A stretch of 64,000 bases of DNA from Bacillus albus (GCF_001884185.1 NZ_MAOE01000033.1:42054-106053), one strand, 5' to 3'; shown: positions 56,801-64,000, counted from the stretch's first letter. A program made the numbers and translations. The notes: generated by a model from the sequence alone, not told the origin.

Positions 56801-57351
56801 TCAACTAAAAATCTTCTTGCCCACCCTTCCGTCAAGTAAGCCCTTCCAAAATCACCATCTGTTAAAATTAACGCTTCTTTCTCTTGTTCTATATTGCCAT
56901 GTATGTAAGCAAGTCCTTTAAACGCTCTACCTGTAGGTAACGCAGGTGCATAATATACGTTTAATTCTCTATTCATTTCATTCATCGCAGTTGTAAAATG
57001 TCGATCAAAATTTGTCGTTACAATGCGGACTTCTGTATCTAAAGGAAACAACCTCGGTATCGCATAATGGAGTGGATTCGGCTTTGACTTTTCAGTATGA
57101 ACTAAATCTCTTGCAACTTGATGTACATCTTTTGTTTTCGCAATTTTACCAAGATAATAATCATGAGGTTCTGTTATTTCACGTTTTTCGACATATAACG
57201 TTTTTGCAATTTCATCAACTAGATCATCAAAATTCGGTAAGTTAGATTTCCCTTTCATAGAAACCCCCGCTCCAACAAATAGTACTAACTTTCCTTGTTC
57301 CAGATGATCAATTAACTCATCTGGAATTTCTACTTCTGAAGTAATCCACAC
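53869..57351 (-). CDS. Large SIR2-domain protein, candidate anti-phage NADase
   Basis: 1160 residues. Residues 1-270 are a SIR2 domain: VLFVGAGVSMKGKSNLPNFD (NAD-binding glycine loop), VTTNFDRHFTTA with Asn114, LAYIHGNIEQ with His151, and VLFVGYSHNDPVM. The Asn-His spacing fits the catalytic pair of the defence sirtuins DSR1/DSR2 and ThsA, which destroy NAD+ on phage infection. The remaining 890 residues are a long helical, repeat-like region without recognised catalytic motifs, as in DSR-type sensors. I prefer the GTG at 57351 (AAGGGGG 8 bases upstream) over an ATG ten codons earlier. It is monocistronic and not in an obvious defence island. Function is inference. Confidence 0.8.
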   Translation of the reverse strand: MWITSEVEIPDELIDHLEQGKLVLFVGAGVSMKGKSNLPNFDDLVDEIAKTLYVEKREITEPHDYYLGKIAKTKDVHQVARDLVHTEKSKPNPLHYAIPRLFPLDTEVRIVTTNFDRHFTTAMNEMNRELNVYYAPALPTGRAFKGLAYIHGNIEQEKEALILTDGDFGRAYLTEGWARRFLVDLFSNYTVLFVGYSHNDPVMKYLATGLPPSTRRYAFVAQGENTYHWEHLGIRPIVYPNKGNNHQSLVKAVKRWAELMGDNYITKRMRIRDIVTVPPSVEQEQLSYIKQSIKKIETVRYFVEFAHDYEWVEWLEAEGKLQNLFLVTSNYNEVDELLAEWLVEQFLFSHQKELFQLIFKNQSKISPLLWRTICSYLSETKIEMDPVLFARWALLLLETAEKDSKSIEIISCLLQKCSFPEHKEIALLLLTFILDGKLKLKRERKWGNDTQESIELEESSRLPVSTFSYVEQIWNEKMKPHIAYYAVPIMMMGIEKMRMLSLRQTALKKRDKENVEKEFQQNDLAFLIQIVKECLAYLCENNEKKANYYITEMIEANSILQNRIAIDAMNKNIFVSADDKMKWLLQEGILLNVTYKHEVFQLIKNHFASSLEKTKEEVIQIVLKDLAEERAFDVCFVLDLLFTCDSNSPSTAKGYEVMKQKHPHFHSDRYSVQKKETTEQSITCNVTADGLLQLKDDEIMKQVRQFSQDGVFEQRHFLEMLSKACKLNTEWSISFAYQLVSMHEISNEVWFVCIREWRNNRGLTNEQIQKVIPLLQKFVRNAAFHWLISSFLYEISNRLEELDENSIRNVKRFAFSLFPQVMKSDTDFKLGKQDFYNESIQHPVGKMTAVLLKLLSYDHLYDRNVYEYLFLFEEQVRVSSERTNYMLARLVADITFLYHIEKQWCRKYLLPYLDLKKENEITKYAWAGLCYTQINLPLFTEMKRFIQYAVEHLEVLHPHTREAFLKWLSFVFIKCVLYWEQKTDWLYPLLIRENEENKIKFMQFLCYYIKTLSAKEQQKFWTAWLSIFLRERPKMGGITAREYIMLLRIILFMDEIVERGLSIICKSFSDVGGKGNQTELKQLFNEILEKTESIKMYKGLYANVFFTLLQTLQEADLLETEILQIKEVLIRFGAEKCVLNAIDNEIIRIGIVMENLQEEM

Positions 57352-57532
57352 CAAGGATTCCCCCTTACCTAAAAATGTCATATACTCTCATTTTACTATA
57401 ACATTTTTTCTTTGTTTTTTTAATATTTAGACAAAAAAACAAACGTGAAAAAGTTTTATGTAAATATATTCTTTACAATGTATGAACTCCTAAATTTATT
57501 GTAAAACTATGTATAAATCGGAGGTGTAAATA

Positions 57533-57970
57533 TTGAATGGTTTTACTGTAGTACTTATCAAGTTTATATCGTGCATTATCGCATTTAGTATTGGACTCGC
57601 TTTATTTTTCCCTGCAACGTTCGTCCAAATTATTTCATTTAGTCTCTTTGTTACAATCGTATCCTATATGTTCGTCGATAAAATCATATTAAACCGAATA
57701 GGCAATACTGGTGCCATTATGTCGGATTTCTTACTAACGTATTTAAGTGTATGGATTTTCGGTAATATTTTATTAGACAATTACATGCAAATTGCATGGG
57801 GTAGTTTCCTTTCCGCTATTGTCTTTACATTATCTGAAGTAATCGTTCATCGCTTCTCTAACTCACACACAAGGCACCACAACGATAATATTCATATTAA
57901 TCGCCGTTTTGCATATGGTACGGAATTTGCTGAGGAGCAGAATATATTGGATAAAGATAAGAAGAAGTAA
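57533..57970 (+). CDS. yndM: YndM family (DUF2512) membrane protein
   Basis: 145 residues, four hydrophobic helices in the first 105 residues, then a His-rich hydrophilic tail (SNSHTRHHNDNIHINRRFAY). The YndM/DUF2512 pattern is clear, e.g. KIILNRIGNTGAIMSDFLLT after helix 2. Function is unknown. TTG start behind GGAGGTG. Single gene with its own terminator. Confidence 0.85.
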   Translation: MNGFTVVLIKFISCIIAFSIGLALFFPATFVQIISFSLFVTIVSYMFVDKIILNRIGNTGAIMSDFLLTYLSVWIFGNILLDNYMQIAWGSFLSAIVFTLSEVIVHRFSNSHTRHHNDNIHINRRFAYGTEFAEEQNILDKDKKK

Positions 57971-57982
57971 CATTTTGATGCT

Positions 57983-58018
57983 GGAGCGCCCTTTTTAATT
58001 ATGTGGTGCTCCTTTTTT
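57983..58018 (+). terminator. Terminator of yndM
   Basis: GGAGCGCC and GGTGCTCC arms with one G-U pair, followed by TTTTTT. Confidence 0.8.
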
Positions 58019-58075
58019 AGGCTATCATTTTGGTACGTGAAATTATATCGACTTATCGACATGATTTCTTCTAAT

Positions 58076-58106
58076 AAAAAACTGCCTCTTATTTAGAGAC
58101 AGTTTC
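58076..58106 (-). terminator. Terminator of the GNAT-isochorismatase gene
   Basis: AAACTG-CTCT and AGAG-CAGTTT arms enclosing the stop codon, then TTTTTTA on the minus strand. Confidence 0.7.
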
Positions 58107-59168
58107 TTTCAAACCTTTTAATGTAACAACATCAGCAAATGCTCCAAACACTACGTTATGATGCTTTATAATGTCTTCCGCACGTAACACATCTGTATGA
58201 AACGTACTATGTGCATCACTCACTAACGTTACTTTATACCCTTCACTAAACGCTCTTCGCGTTGTCGTATCCACACAGTACTCTGTTTGCATTCCTGAAA
58301 TGATAACATGTTCAATTTCTTTTTCTTGTAATACTTGGTTTAAGTTCGTCTTATGGAATGAATCTGGTGTTGTCTTTTCAACGATACGATCCCCTTCTTG
58401 CGGAGCAATCGCCTCATGCACTTTCCAGCCCTCTGTACCTTTTTCTAACGGATGATCTTTTGGTCCGTTATGTTGTACATAAATAACTGGAATATCATTA
58501 GAACGACACTCCCCAATAAGTTCTTGCAATATTTCTAAAAACTTTTCCCCGTTATGTACTGGCATTCCCACTGTATACATACCTGCTTGCACATCAATTA
58601 CTATTAAAGCTTTTTTCATTTTGTGCAGCCCCCTTTGTTTGTACTCCATCATCCAACAATCCTCTAATTTCCCCTCATGCAGCTCATGTTCCTTTAACAT
58701 CTTCACCTTTTTAAATCCGCATTTTTCATAACATTTTATTGCTCGTTCATTATTTACTTTCGGGTCCATTGCGATTGCTTCTGCTCCCATGTTCTCCATA
58801 ATATATGTAATTGCTGCCTGAACGAGTTTCGTTCCAATTCCTTTTTCCCAATAAGTTGGCTCACCAATAAATTGATCCATTCCCCATACATGTTGTGATT
58901 CTTCATAGCCATATAAAGCTTTCCACTCAGAATCAACTGGATACATTTGAATATAACCAATTGGCATATCATTAAACTCTATTACACACCTTTTTTCATG
59001 ACTATTGGGATTATGTATGAAATGATTTAGTACCATTTCTACAGATTGCGGATTATCTCGCCCTTCGTAATACTGCAAGACTTCTGGGTCTGTTAACCAT
59101 TTTGAAATGACCTGCGCATCCTCTTCTTTTACGTACCGTACCGATACATGATCTTTTTGAAATAGCAT
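58089..59168 (-). CDS. GNAT acetyltransferase fused to isochorismatase-family hydrolase
   Basis: 359 residues in one frame. Residues 1-178 are an AAC(6')-type GNAT (YWEKGIGTKLVQAAITYIME as acetyl-CoA loop, MDPKVNNERAIKCYEKCGF). Residues 184-359 are a cysteine hydrolase of the isochorismatase family with the triad Asp (IVIDVQAGMY), Lys (RIVEKTTPDSF) and Cys (GMQTEYCVDTTTRRAF). At the join, the codon CAA within AAACAAAGGGGGCTG could derive from TAA, and the GGGGG just after it is a ribosome site for the ATG at 58619. I infer that two adjacent genes became one by loss of a stop codon; the hydrolase may still be made separately. Confidence 0.8.
   Translation of the reverse strand: MLFQKDHVSVRYVKEEDAQVISKWLTDPEVLQYYEGRDNPQSVEMVLNHFIHNPNSHEKRCVIEFNDMPIGYIQMYPVDSEWKALYGYEESQHVWGMDQFIGEPTYWEKGIGTKLVQAAITYIMENMGAEAIAMDPKVNNERAIKCYEKCGFKKVKMLKEHELHEGKLEDCWMMEYKQRGLHKMKKALIVIDVQAGMYTVGMPVHNGEKFLEILQELIGECRSNDIPVIYVQHNGPKDHPLEKGTEGWKVHEAIAPQEGDRIVEKTTPDSFHKTNLNQVLQEKEIEHVIISGMQTEYCVDTTTRRAFSEGYKVTLVSDAHSTFHTDVLRAEDIIKHHNVVFGAFADVVTLKGLKETVSK
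58619..58635 (-). promoter_or_regulatory. Internal ribosome site and start of the hydrolase part
   Basis: AAAGGGGGCTGCACAAAATG lies inside the fused frame. The GGGGG-to-ATG spacing is 8-9 bases, as good as at real starts in this window. The separate hydrolase would be 176 residues (58089-58619), the usual family length. Confidence 0.65.
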
Positions 59169-59181
59169 ATAATACCTCTTT

Positions 59182-59487
59182 TTAATTATTTATATTTTTC
59201 CTTTTTGTGAAATCTTTCATTGCACCTATTAATGCGTATGGTAACAATGTAATCGCAAAAAATGCTGTAAACACATTAAAATGAGGAATTTCATATGGAG
59301 TGAACCATTCCATGAAAAATTCAGACTGTAAAATTCTATTTAAAAACTCTCCACTTGGCTTAAAATTTGGTGCCCATCCTGTAATCTCACAAGTAATAAA
59401 TAGTAATTGAACAATTATAAATGCCTCTAGATAGCGAAACCATGTCCGTTTCCAAATCGGCTGCGCTTTATTTAATTCATGTTCCAT
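59182..59487 (-). CDS. Small membrane protein, possibly YfzA-like
   Basis: 101 residues with a hydrophilic N-terminus, a helix at about residues 20-38, an extracellular WAPNFKPSGEFLNRILQSEF loop, and a second helix near 72-92. The layout recalls the YfzA-like family, but I cannot confirm it. It lies 13 bases upstream of the GNAT-hydrolase gene in the same direction and is probably cotranscribed. GTGGGAGCTAG is the upstream ribosome region. Confidence 0.55.
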   Translation of the reverse strand: MEHELNKAQPIWKRTWFRYLEAFIIVQLLFITCEITGWAPNFKPSGEFLNRILQSEFFMEWFTPYEIPHFNVFTAFFAITLLPYALIGAMKDFTKRKNINN

Positions 59488-59588
59488 CTAGCTCCCACCT
59501 TTTTATTTCCATCCCGTTAATTATACACTTTCCACAGTTTATTTGTTAAAATTTTCTATATGATCATTCGTAATGGGGAGAATTCATT

Positions 59589-60107
59589 ATGTCTAATCCT
59601 ATACTTAAATCAACATTAATCATTCTTAGAGGCAACTCCGCAAGTGGTAAAACAACAATCGCAAAGCAACTACAAGAACATTTCGGACATGGTACACTTT
59701 TAGTATCACAGGATGTTGTACGTAGAGATATGCTTAGAGTACACGATACGATGGGTAATTTATCGCATGATTTACTATTTGAAATTACAAAGTACGGAAA
59801 AGGAAAATGTGAGTTTGTTATTTTAGAAGGTATTTTAAACAGTCGAAGATACGGTGAAATGTTGAAAGAATTAATACATTTTTTTGAAGGAAACGCCTAT
59901 ACATATTACTTTGATTTATCGTTAAACGAAACGATTCGACGACATAATACAAGGGAAAAAAGGCATGAATTTGGTGAAGATTCCCTACAAAAATGGTATA
60001 ATCCGCACGATACCATTAAGGTTGCCAGAGAAACTATTTTTACAGATAACTTAACGCAAAAAGATATATTTGATGCGATTCTTACTGATGTTGCGATCCA
60101 AAAATAA
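59589..60107 (+). CDS. P-loop kinase
   Basis: 172 residues with Walker A LRGNSASGKTTIAKQLQ at residues 13-29, a Walker-B-like strand FVILEGILNSRRYGEML, and an Arg-rich lid (NETIRRHNTREKRHEF). This is the zeta-toxin/AAA_33-type small-molecule kinase pattern. The phosphoryl acceptor is unknown. AATGGGGAGAATTC precedes the ATG. Confidence 0.8.
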   Translation: MSNPILKSTLIILRGNSASGKTTIAKQLQEHFGHGTLLVSQDVVRRDMLRVHDTMGNLSHDLLFEITKYGKGKCEFVILEGILNSRRYGEMLKELIHFFEGNAYTYYFDLSLNETIRRHNTREKRHEFGEDSLQKWYNPHDTIKVARETIFTDNLTQKDIFDAILTDVAIQK

Positions 60108-60157
60108 AAGCCAGCCTCAATAAAGAGAACTGACTTCTATCTAGATAACTATATTTA

Positions 60158-61462
60158 TTAAAGAATTTTAACTTTAACAGTTTGTCTTCCCCAATTCATA
60201 GCCTTACTTTTTGAACCCATTAAAACATCAATACGATTTCCTTTAATAGCACTTCCCGTATCACCAGCGATAGCTTCTCCATAACCTTCTACCCAAACTT
60301 TAGACCCTAATGGGATTACTTTCGGATCAACCGCGATAATTCTCATATTCGGATTATCCGTTAAATCATGCCCCATCGCAGTTAAAACGCGTCCTCCATA
60401 TGTACCATTTTCATTTGGATCAGCAGTATATGCTGTCGCAACTACCGTTAATTCACGTTTAGCAGACTGTATGTTATTTTTAGACTCTTCCTTAGCTTTT
60501 GCTATTTCTTGGGCTTTCTCTTCTTCCTTAGCCTTTGCTATTTCTTGGGCTTTCTCTTCTTCTTTAGCCTTTGCTATTTCTCTTGCTTCGGCCTCTCCCT
60601 TGGCTTTTGCTTCTTCTTGGGCTTTCACATCTTCTTTAGCCTTTGCTACTTCTTGTACTTTCACTTCTTCTTTAGGCTTTACTACTTCTTGTACTTTCGT
60701 TTCTTCCTTAGCCTTTGCTATTTCTCTTGCTTTGGCCTCTTCCTTGGCTTTTGCTTCTTCTTGGGCTTTCACATCTTCTTTAGCCTTTGCTACTTCTTGT
60801 ACTTTCACTTCTTCTTTAGACTTTACTACTTCTTGTACTTTCGTTTCTTCCTTAGGCTTTGTTACTTCTTGTACTTTCGCTTCTTCCTTAGCCTTTGTTA
60901 CTTCTTGTACTTTCACTTCTTCTTTAGGCTTTGTTACCTTTTGTGTTTTAGCTTCTTCCTTAGCTTTAACCGTTTTTTGTACTTTTGCTACTTGCTTCGT
61001 TTTCTCTTCAGCTTTTTTTTCAACTGGTGCTGTACTTGATAGGAAAGAAACATTTACATAAGCTGTTTTTCCTTTATATTCAAATTGTAACCAACCGTCT
61101 TTTACTTGATGCGTTGATTCAATTACATCATTTGTTTTTAATCTGCCAAGTATTTCTGATTCTGTACTTGCATCAGAACGGACATTTAACAAGTTCGCTT
61201 TTACATAGTACACATCTTTTGTAAACTCCGCACTTACAAATACTTCTTTACCATTTAAATCAATTTTGGACCATCCTTCTTCCGTATGTATAACCTTTAA
61301 CTTTTCTCCTTCTTTTACTTTTTTGACAACTTTTGATTCAGTAGTCGGTTTTTCACGTACGTTGAGTACATCCGCTGTTACGATTGTTTCTGCAGTAGCA
61401 ACTGTGGTAAAAGCCCCCATCCCAAAAACTGTTGCTGTAGCTGCGCCAATTATTTTTTTCAT
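60158..61462 (-). CDS. EntA-like cell-wall protein: two SH3b domains, Lys/Glu repeats, 3D domain
   Basis: 434 residues. Signal peptide (MKKIIGAATATVFGMGAF, cleavage near TVATA). Two bacterial SH3 domains follow (TADVLNVREKPTTESKVV; VKANLLNVRSDASTESEILG). Residues about 160-335 are degenerate 12-residue repeats of the type KAKEEVKVQEVA, and the C-terminus is a 3D domain (AYTADPNENGTYGGRV, GDTGSAIKGNRIDVLMGS with the three Asp). This is the architecture of the B. cereus enterotoxin-named wall proteins EntA/EntB/EntC, probably peptidoglycan-acting. The ATG at 61462 has GGAGG 5-6 bases upstream. The DNA repeat leaves long open frames on the other strand that are not genes. Confidence 0.88.
   Translation of the reverse strand: MKKIIGAATATVFGMGAFTTVATAETIVTADVLNVREKPTTESKVVKKVKEGEKLKVIHTEEGWSKIDLNGKEVFVSAEFTKDVYYVKANLLNVRSDASTESEILGRLKTNDVIESTHQVKDGWLQFEYKGKTAYVNVSFLSSTAPVEKKAEEKTKQVAKVQKTVKAKEEAKTQKVTKPKEEVKVQEVTKAKEEAKVQEVTKPKEETKVQEVVKSKEEVKVQEVAKAKEDVKAQEEAKAKEEAKAREIAKAKEETKVQEVVKPKEEVKVQEVAKAKEDVKAQEEAKAKGEAEAREIAKAKEEEKAQEIAKAKEEEKAQEIAKAKEESKNNIQSAKRELTVVATAYTADPNENGTYGGRVLTAMGHDLTDNPNMRIIAVDPKVIPLGSKVWVEGYGEAIAGDTGSAIKGNRIDVLMGSKSKAMNWGRQTVKVKIL
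60478..60984. repeat. 36-bp coding repeats with a 144-bp higher-order duplication
   Basis: About fourteen 36-base units encode the Lys/Glu repeats. A block of four units (from KEETKVQEVV through KAREIAKA) occurs twice in succession with few changes, so the tract has grown by unequal exchange. Confidence 0.8.
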
Positions 61463-61564
61463 ATTAGCCTCCATTACGTTTTTTTGACTTCTATTATATC
61501 AAATGCTTCCATAAAATCAGGTATTTTCACAGAATATCAAAACTTTTGTAACAATATATTAATA

Positions 61565-61639
61565 CTACTTAATATATTGTTGTTCAAAATATCCTTTTTC
61601 TTCAAAAATATCAAATTTATACATTTTCGTTCTATACAT
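61565..61639 (-). CDS. Small peptide, 24 aa, with sequestered ribosome site
   Basis: GAGGTGATTATTT precedes ATG and the frame MYRTKMYKFDIFEEKGYFEQ then QYIK. Aromatic and charged, no membrane helix. The ribosome site GAGGTGA pairs with an upstream TCACCTC to form a hairpin. Supported only by these signals; no family recognised. Confidence 0.35.
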   Translation of the reverse strand: MYRTKMYKFDIFEEKGYFEQQYIK

Positions 61640-61645
61640 AAATAA

Positions 61646-61673
61646 TCACCTCATCATATATAAAATGAGGTGA
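61646..61673 (-). promoter_or_regulatory. Hairpin enclosing the ribosome site of the 24-aa ORF
   Basis: On the minus strand TCACCTCAT pairs with ATGAGGTGA around a 10-base AT loop, which would occlude the ribosome site. Confidence 0.45.
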
Positions 61674-61705
61674 GCAAAAGGCTATTTGTTTAAGAATTTC
61701 TACAG

Positions 61706-62467
61706 TTATCTTTCTTGATTATCATAATATGTTTTATCTGCATATTTTTTATCATTTCCTTTTAAATACGCTAAGATTATTTTTGGATTTTTAACTAAAG
61801 TCCAATCTCCATATGTATCAAATCTTCTGCACGAAGTTATCATTCCATTTTTTATTGTACCGAACTTCTTATTTTGTTGTTTTCCCCATTCTTTTAAACG
61901 TTTTGCAAAATCTGCATCTTCTGCCATAAGCATATTTTCATTAAATCCATTAATCGCCATAAAATCTTTTCTATAGCACCAAAAAATCCCGACAGATATA
62001 GCCCCGTACTTAAAAAATAATGGGATTATTATTAACAATGCGGAAACAAATATTCCTAAAGATATTCTTTCAAACTTACCGGTTACCCCACCGCCAATAT
62101 ATTTACCTGAAACTAAATATTTGTCTACGTTAGACAAAAAAGACTCTGTCATTTGCGTATCAGCATCTATAGTAATGATTATTTCTCCAGTAGCTATCGC
62201 GGCTCCTGCATTTCGGATTTTTGATAAATTTTTATCGTCATTTTTTAATGTAATACAGTTATACCCCTTTGCTATTTCTTCTGTTTTATCTGTACAACGA
62301 TTTAAAACCACTATGACTTCAGTTTGATTTTTATATGCTTCCGCTGCCTTTGAAATGGAATCTAAACATTTTCCAATGTACTTTTCTTCATTATGTGCAG
62401 GGATTATAATAGAAAACTTTATATCTTCCTTTACATCGTTTCCAGAAGATTCATTCGTTTCTTTCAT
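61706..62467 (-). CDS. Glycosyltransferase family 2
   Basis: 253 residues. GT-A fold: FSIIIPAHNEEKYIGKCLDS at the nucleotide-binding start, SKIRNAGAAIATGEIIITID ending at the D-x-D motif (DADTQ), and the EDADFAKRLKEWG segment with the catalytic acidic residue. A hydrophobic stretch near residues 140-165 suggests membrane association. Sugar donor and acceptor are unknown. AAAAAGGGGTG precedes the ATG. No partner gene. Confidence 0.85.
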   Translation of the reverse strand: MKETNESSGNDVKEDIKFSIIIPAHNEEKYIGKCLDSISKAAEAYKNQTEVIVVLNRCTDKTEEIAKGYNCITLKNDDKNLSKIRNAGAAIATGEIIITIDADTQMTESFLSNVDKYLVSGKYIGGGVTGKFERISLGIFVSALLIIIPLFFKYGAISVGIFWCYRKDFMAINGFNENMLMAEDADFAKRLKEWGKQQNKKFGTIKNGMITSCRRFDTYGDWTLVKNPKIILAYLKGNDKKYADKTYYDNQER

Positions 62468-62623
62468 GACACACCCCTTTTTATAAAATGAATTTTCGCT
62501 CTATATAACATATATTAATATTGATGAGGTTGTATTATAAAAATTTAAAATATACTAATACTAGTTTGATTAAAGTTACCTAGAATTCTACTATCAAAAC
62601 AAAATGAAACAATACTTTTTATA

Positions 62624-63115
62624 CTACATAGTTATCACGATTCCTGCCACAAACAAACTTACGATCGCTAAAAATTTTGTGCCGACCATAGCCCCTCTTA
62701 AATGAAACTTATAATCTTTATATCCCTTCATGCCTTCTGTACTAGGAATAACAACAAATCTTGGGGTAATCCAGCAAAAGATTAGCCAATCCAGTATAAA
62801 CAAATCTACTACATTAAAAATCATTAAAATACCAAAAGTATGTAAATAGGCATCAATATATAATAATTTTTCATGTTTATGTAATATATATGTAGAAACG
62901 AAAGGAGTACCGAAAAGAATAGCATTATATGCAATGTTAAAGTAAATCGTTTGCTTTTTTTCATGAATCGATTTTGGAAACACTACCTTTTGAATATCTT
63001 TCGGATACTCAGTTAGCGAAAGACGCGGATTATAATATAAAGATCCTAAAATCATTACGGATAATACAATAGACATAATGACACCAACGTACATCATTTG
63101 CTCAAATGGATTCAT
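62624..63115 (-). CDS. Membrane protein, 163 aa
   Basis: Four hydrophobic segments (about residues 6-26, 60-80, 92-114, 140-160) and a Pro-rich cytoplasmic loop SLTEYPKDIQKVVFPKS. I prefer the ATG at 63115 because AAAGGTGA lies 9 bases upstream; a TTG three codons earlier is too close. No family recognised. 62468-62623 is empty. Confidence 0.6.
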   Translation of the reverse strand: MNPFEQMMYVGVIMSIVLSVMILGSLYYNPRLSLTEYPKDIQKVVFPKSIHEKKQTIYFNIAYNAILFGTPFVSTYILHKHEKLLYIDAYLHTFGILMIFNVVDLFILDWLIFCWITPRFVVIPSTEGMKGYKDYKFHLRGAMVGTKFLAIVSLFVAGIVITM

Positions 63116-63295
63116 ATGATACAATCACCTTTTTCTTTAATTACTTATGTTTCTCCTTTACTTAATTACACATTGTATGCTCATAAATAACCAAAAATTA
63201 ATACCACCTTCAACACCCAATCAAAATTCTTGCAATGCAAAAACAATTTTTATAAAGTGAAAACCTAATTAGTTAAGTTAGGATTGGTGAAAACT

Positions 63296-63676
63296 ATGAA
63301 AATAGAACATATTGCAATATGGGTAAATGATTTAGAATTAATGCGTTCTTTCTATACGAAGTACTTTAATGGTAAATCGAACTCTTTATATCATAATGAA
63401 GTGAAACAATTTGAATCTTATTTTATTACGTTCGAATCTGGAGCAAGACTTGAAATTATGCGTAAAAAAGGTATAGAAAAAGAGCCTAACCCCAACATAA
63501 CTGGCTATGCTCATATGGCTTTCTCTGTCGGTAGTGAAGAACGTGTAAATGAATTAACTACAACATTAAAAAATGATGGTTACCCTTTATTGAATGGACC
63601 ACGTTTCACTGGAGATGGCTATTACGAAAGTGTGATAAGCGATCCTGAAGGTAATCAAATTGAAATTACGATTTAA
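63296..63676 (+). CDS. VOC family protein, glyoxalase-like
   Basis: 126 residues beginning [20 protein letters not shown] with the first metal-site His, then [20 protein letters not shown] with the second His, [10 protein letters not shown] and late [12 protein letters not shown] with the Glu. This matches the glyoxalase I/VOC set H-E-H-E. Activity is not assigned. The ATG at 63296 is preceded by AGGATTGGTG; in-frame TTG/GTG codons upstream are weaker. Confidence 0.85.
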   Translation: MKIEHIAIWVNDLELMRSFYTKYFNGKSNSLYHNEVKQFESYFITFESGARLEIMRKKGIEKEPNPNITGYAHMAFSVGSEERVNELTTTLKNDGYPLLNGPRFTGDGYYESVISDPEGNQIEITI

Positions 63677-63689
63677 TTTATCTTTTTTT

Positions 63690-63719
63690 CCTCCAAACTA
63701 ATTTTCATTAGTTTGGAGG
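63690..63719 (+). terminator. Hairpin after the VOC gene
   Basis: CCTCCAAACTAAT and ATTAGTTTGGAGG perfect arms. The T-run precedes rather than follows the hairpin, so termination is uncertain. Confidence 0.4.
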
Positions 63720-63748
63720 AATGTATTACATTAAGGAATGGCAAATTA

Positions 63749-64000
63749 TGAACTGCACCCCAATTGTTAGACACAGTCTAACAATTGGAGGTGCAGTTTT
63801 TCTATGGCTAAATTTACAGCTGATGAAAAAATAAAAATCGTTCTACGTTATTTGAACGGGAATGAAAGTTATCAAGAAATGGGTAGATCTCTCGGTATAA
63901 GTGACACAATCATTTTGAATTGGATAAACCAATATAGACAGAATGGTCTGGAAGCTTTTCTAAAACGATGTACAAATTACACACAACAATTTAAACTAGA
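63749..64000 (+). mobile_element. IS3-family (IS150 group) element, left end, cut by the window
   Basis: The element begins TGAACTGCACCCCAATTGTT, the terminal inverted repeat style of the IS150 group, and has an internal hairpin GTTAGACACAGTCTAAC. The first transposase frame starts 35 bases inside. The right end lies beyond the window. Confidence 0.8.
63804..64000 (+). CDS. IS3-family transposase OrfA, partial
   Basis: 65 codons visible, starting MAKFTADEKIKIVLRYLNGN, then SYQEMGRSLGISDTIILNWI and NQYRQNGLEAF. This is the helix-turn-helix of the IS150-type OrfA, which binds the terminal repeats. GGAGGTGCAG lies upstream. In complete elements OrfB follows by programmed frameshift. Confidence 0.88.
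   Translation, partial: MAKFTADEKIKIVLRYLNGNESYQEMGRSLGISDTIILNWINQYRQNGLEAFLKRCTNYTQQFKL

Noticed and set aside
60471-61061. Long plus-strand ORFs of 196 and 176 codons
   Set aside because: They are low-complexity shadows (Phe/Ser/Leu-rich) of the Lys/Glu repeats of the EntA-like gene and have no ribosome sites.

Overview
The window is low-GC chromosomal DNA of the Bacillus cereus group (B. cereus / B. thuringiensis / B. anthracis type). Support: strong GGAGG ribosome sites with many GTG/TTG starts, bcr1-type repeats flanked by TTTAT, YrzI small proteins, an EntA-like SH3/3D protein, an Eis-type acetyltransferase, a BA2930-like AAC(3), and an aro-hisC-tyrA operon behind Tyr T-boxes. I saw no rRNA, tRNA, CRISPR array or prophage. 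The only insertion sequence is the start of an IS3-family element at the right edge.

Layout. 1-10.6 kb: small membrane proteins and lipoproteins, a methyltransferase, an MFS exporter, an aminotransferase followed by a FabZ paralogue, type II pantothenate kinase (coaW), a 2H phosphoesterase, and several broken genes. 10.6-12.1 kb: a promoter, a short (probably frameshifted) ORF, two tandem terminators and a run of six YrzI small-protein genes. 12.2-14.7 kb: AI-2E-type permease, an HNH-like zinc protein, and a type I toxin with a convergent antisense RNA. 14.8-18.8 kb: the ssuBACD sulfonate operon behind a very strong leader terminator. 18.8-34 kb: accessory enzymes, mostly on the minus strand (NUDIX, TPR, CoaB-like, AAC(3), a YgiC/YgiB-like pair, GNATs, DinB, AlkD-like, VOC). 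33.6-41 kb: peptidoglycan deacetylase, TerC, lipoteichoic acid synthase, ABC-F YkpA. 41.4-45.4 kb: TetR regulator and MMPL exporter with four matching 18-bp operators. 46.8-53.8 kb: the aromatic operon aroF-aroC-hisC-tyrA-aroA, with two Tyr T-boxes before aroF and a third between aroF and aroC; a bcr1 repeat sits exactly at the aroA stop codon. 53.9-57.4 kb: a 1160-residue SIR2-domain protein resembling phage-defence sirtuins. 57.5-64 kb: YndM, a GNAT-isochorismatase fusion, a P-loop kinase, the EntA-like wall protein, a glycosyltransferase, a VOC protein and the IS3 element.

The most interesting points are the SIR2 protein, the triple Tyr T-box layout, the type I toxin-antitoxin with a sequestered ribosome site, the YrzI array behind an attenuator-like leader, the TetR/MMPL operator set, and an unusual density of gene lesions: one internal stop, two frameshifts, two ATA codons where a start should be, one apparent stop loss and one 13-bp tandem duplication. 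All functions are inferred from sequence reading alone; no database search was run.
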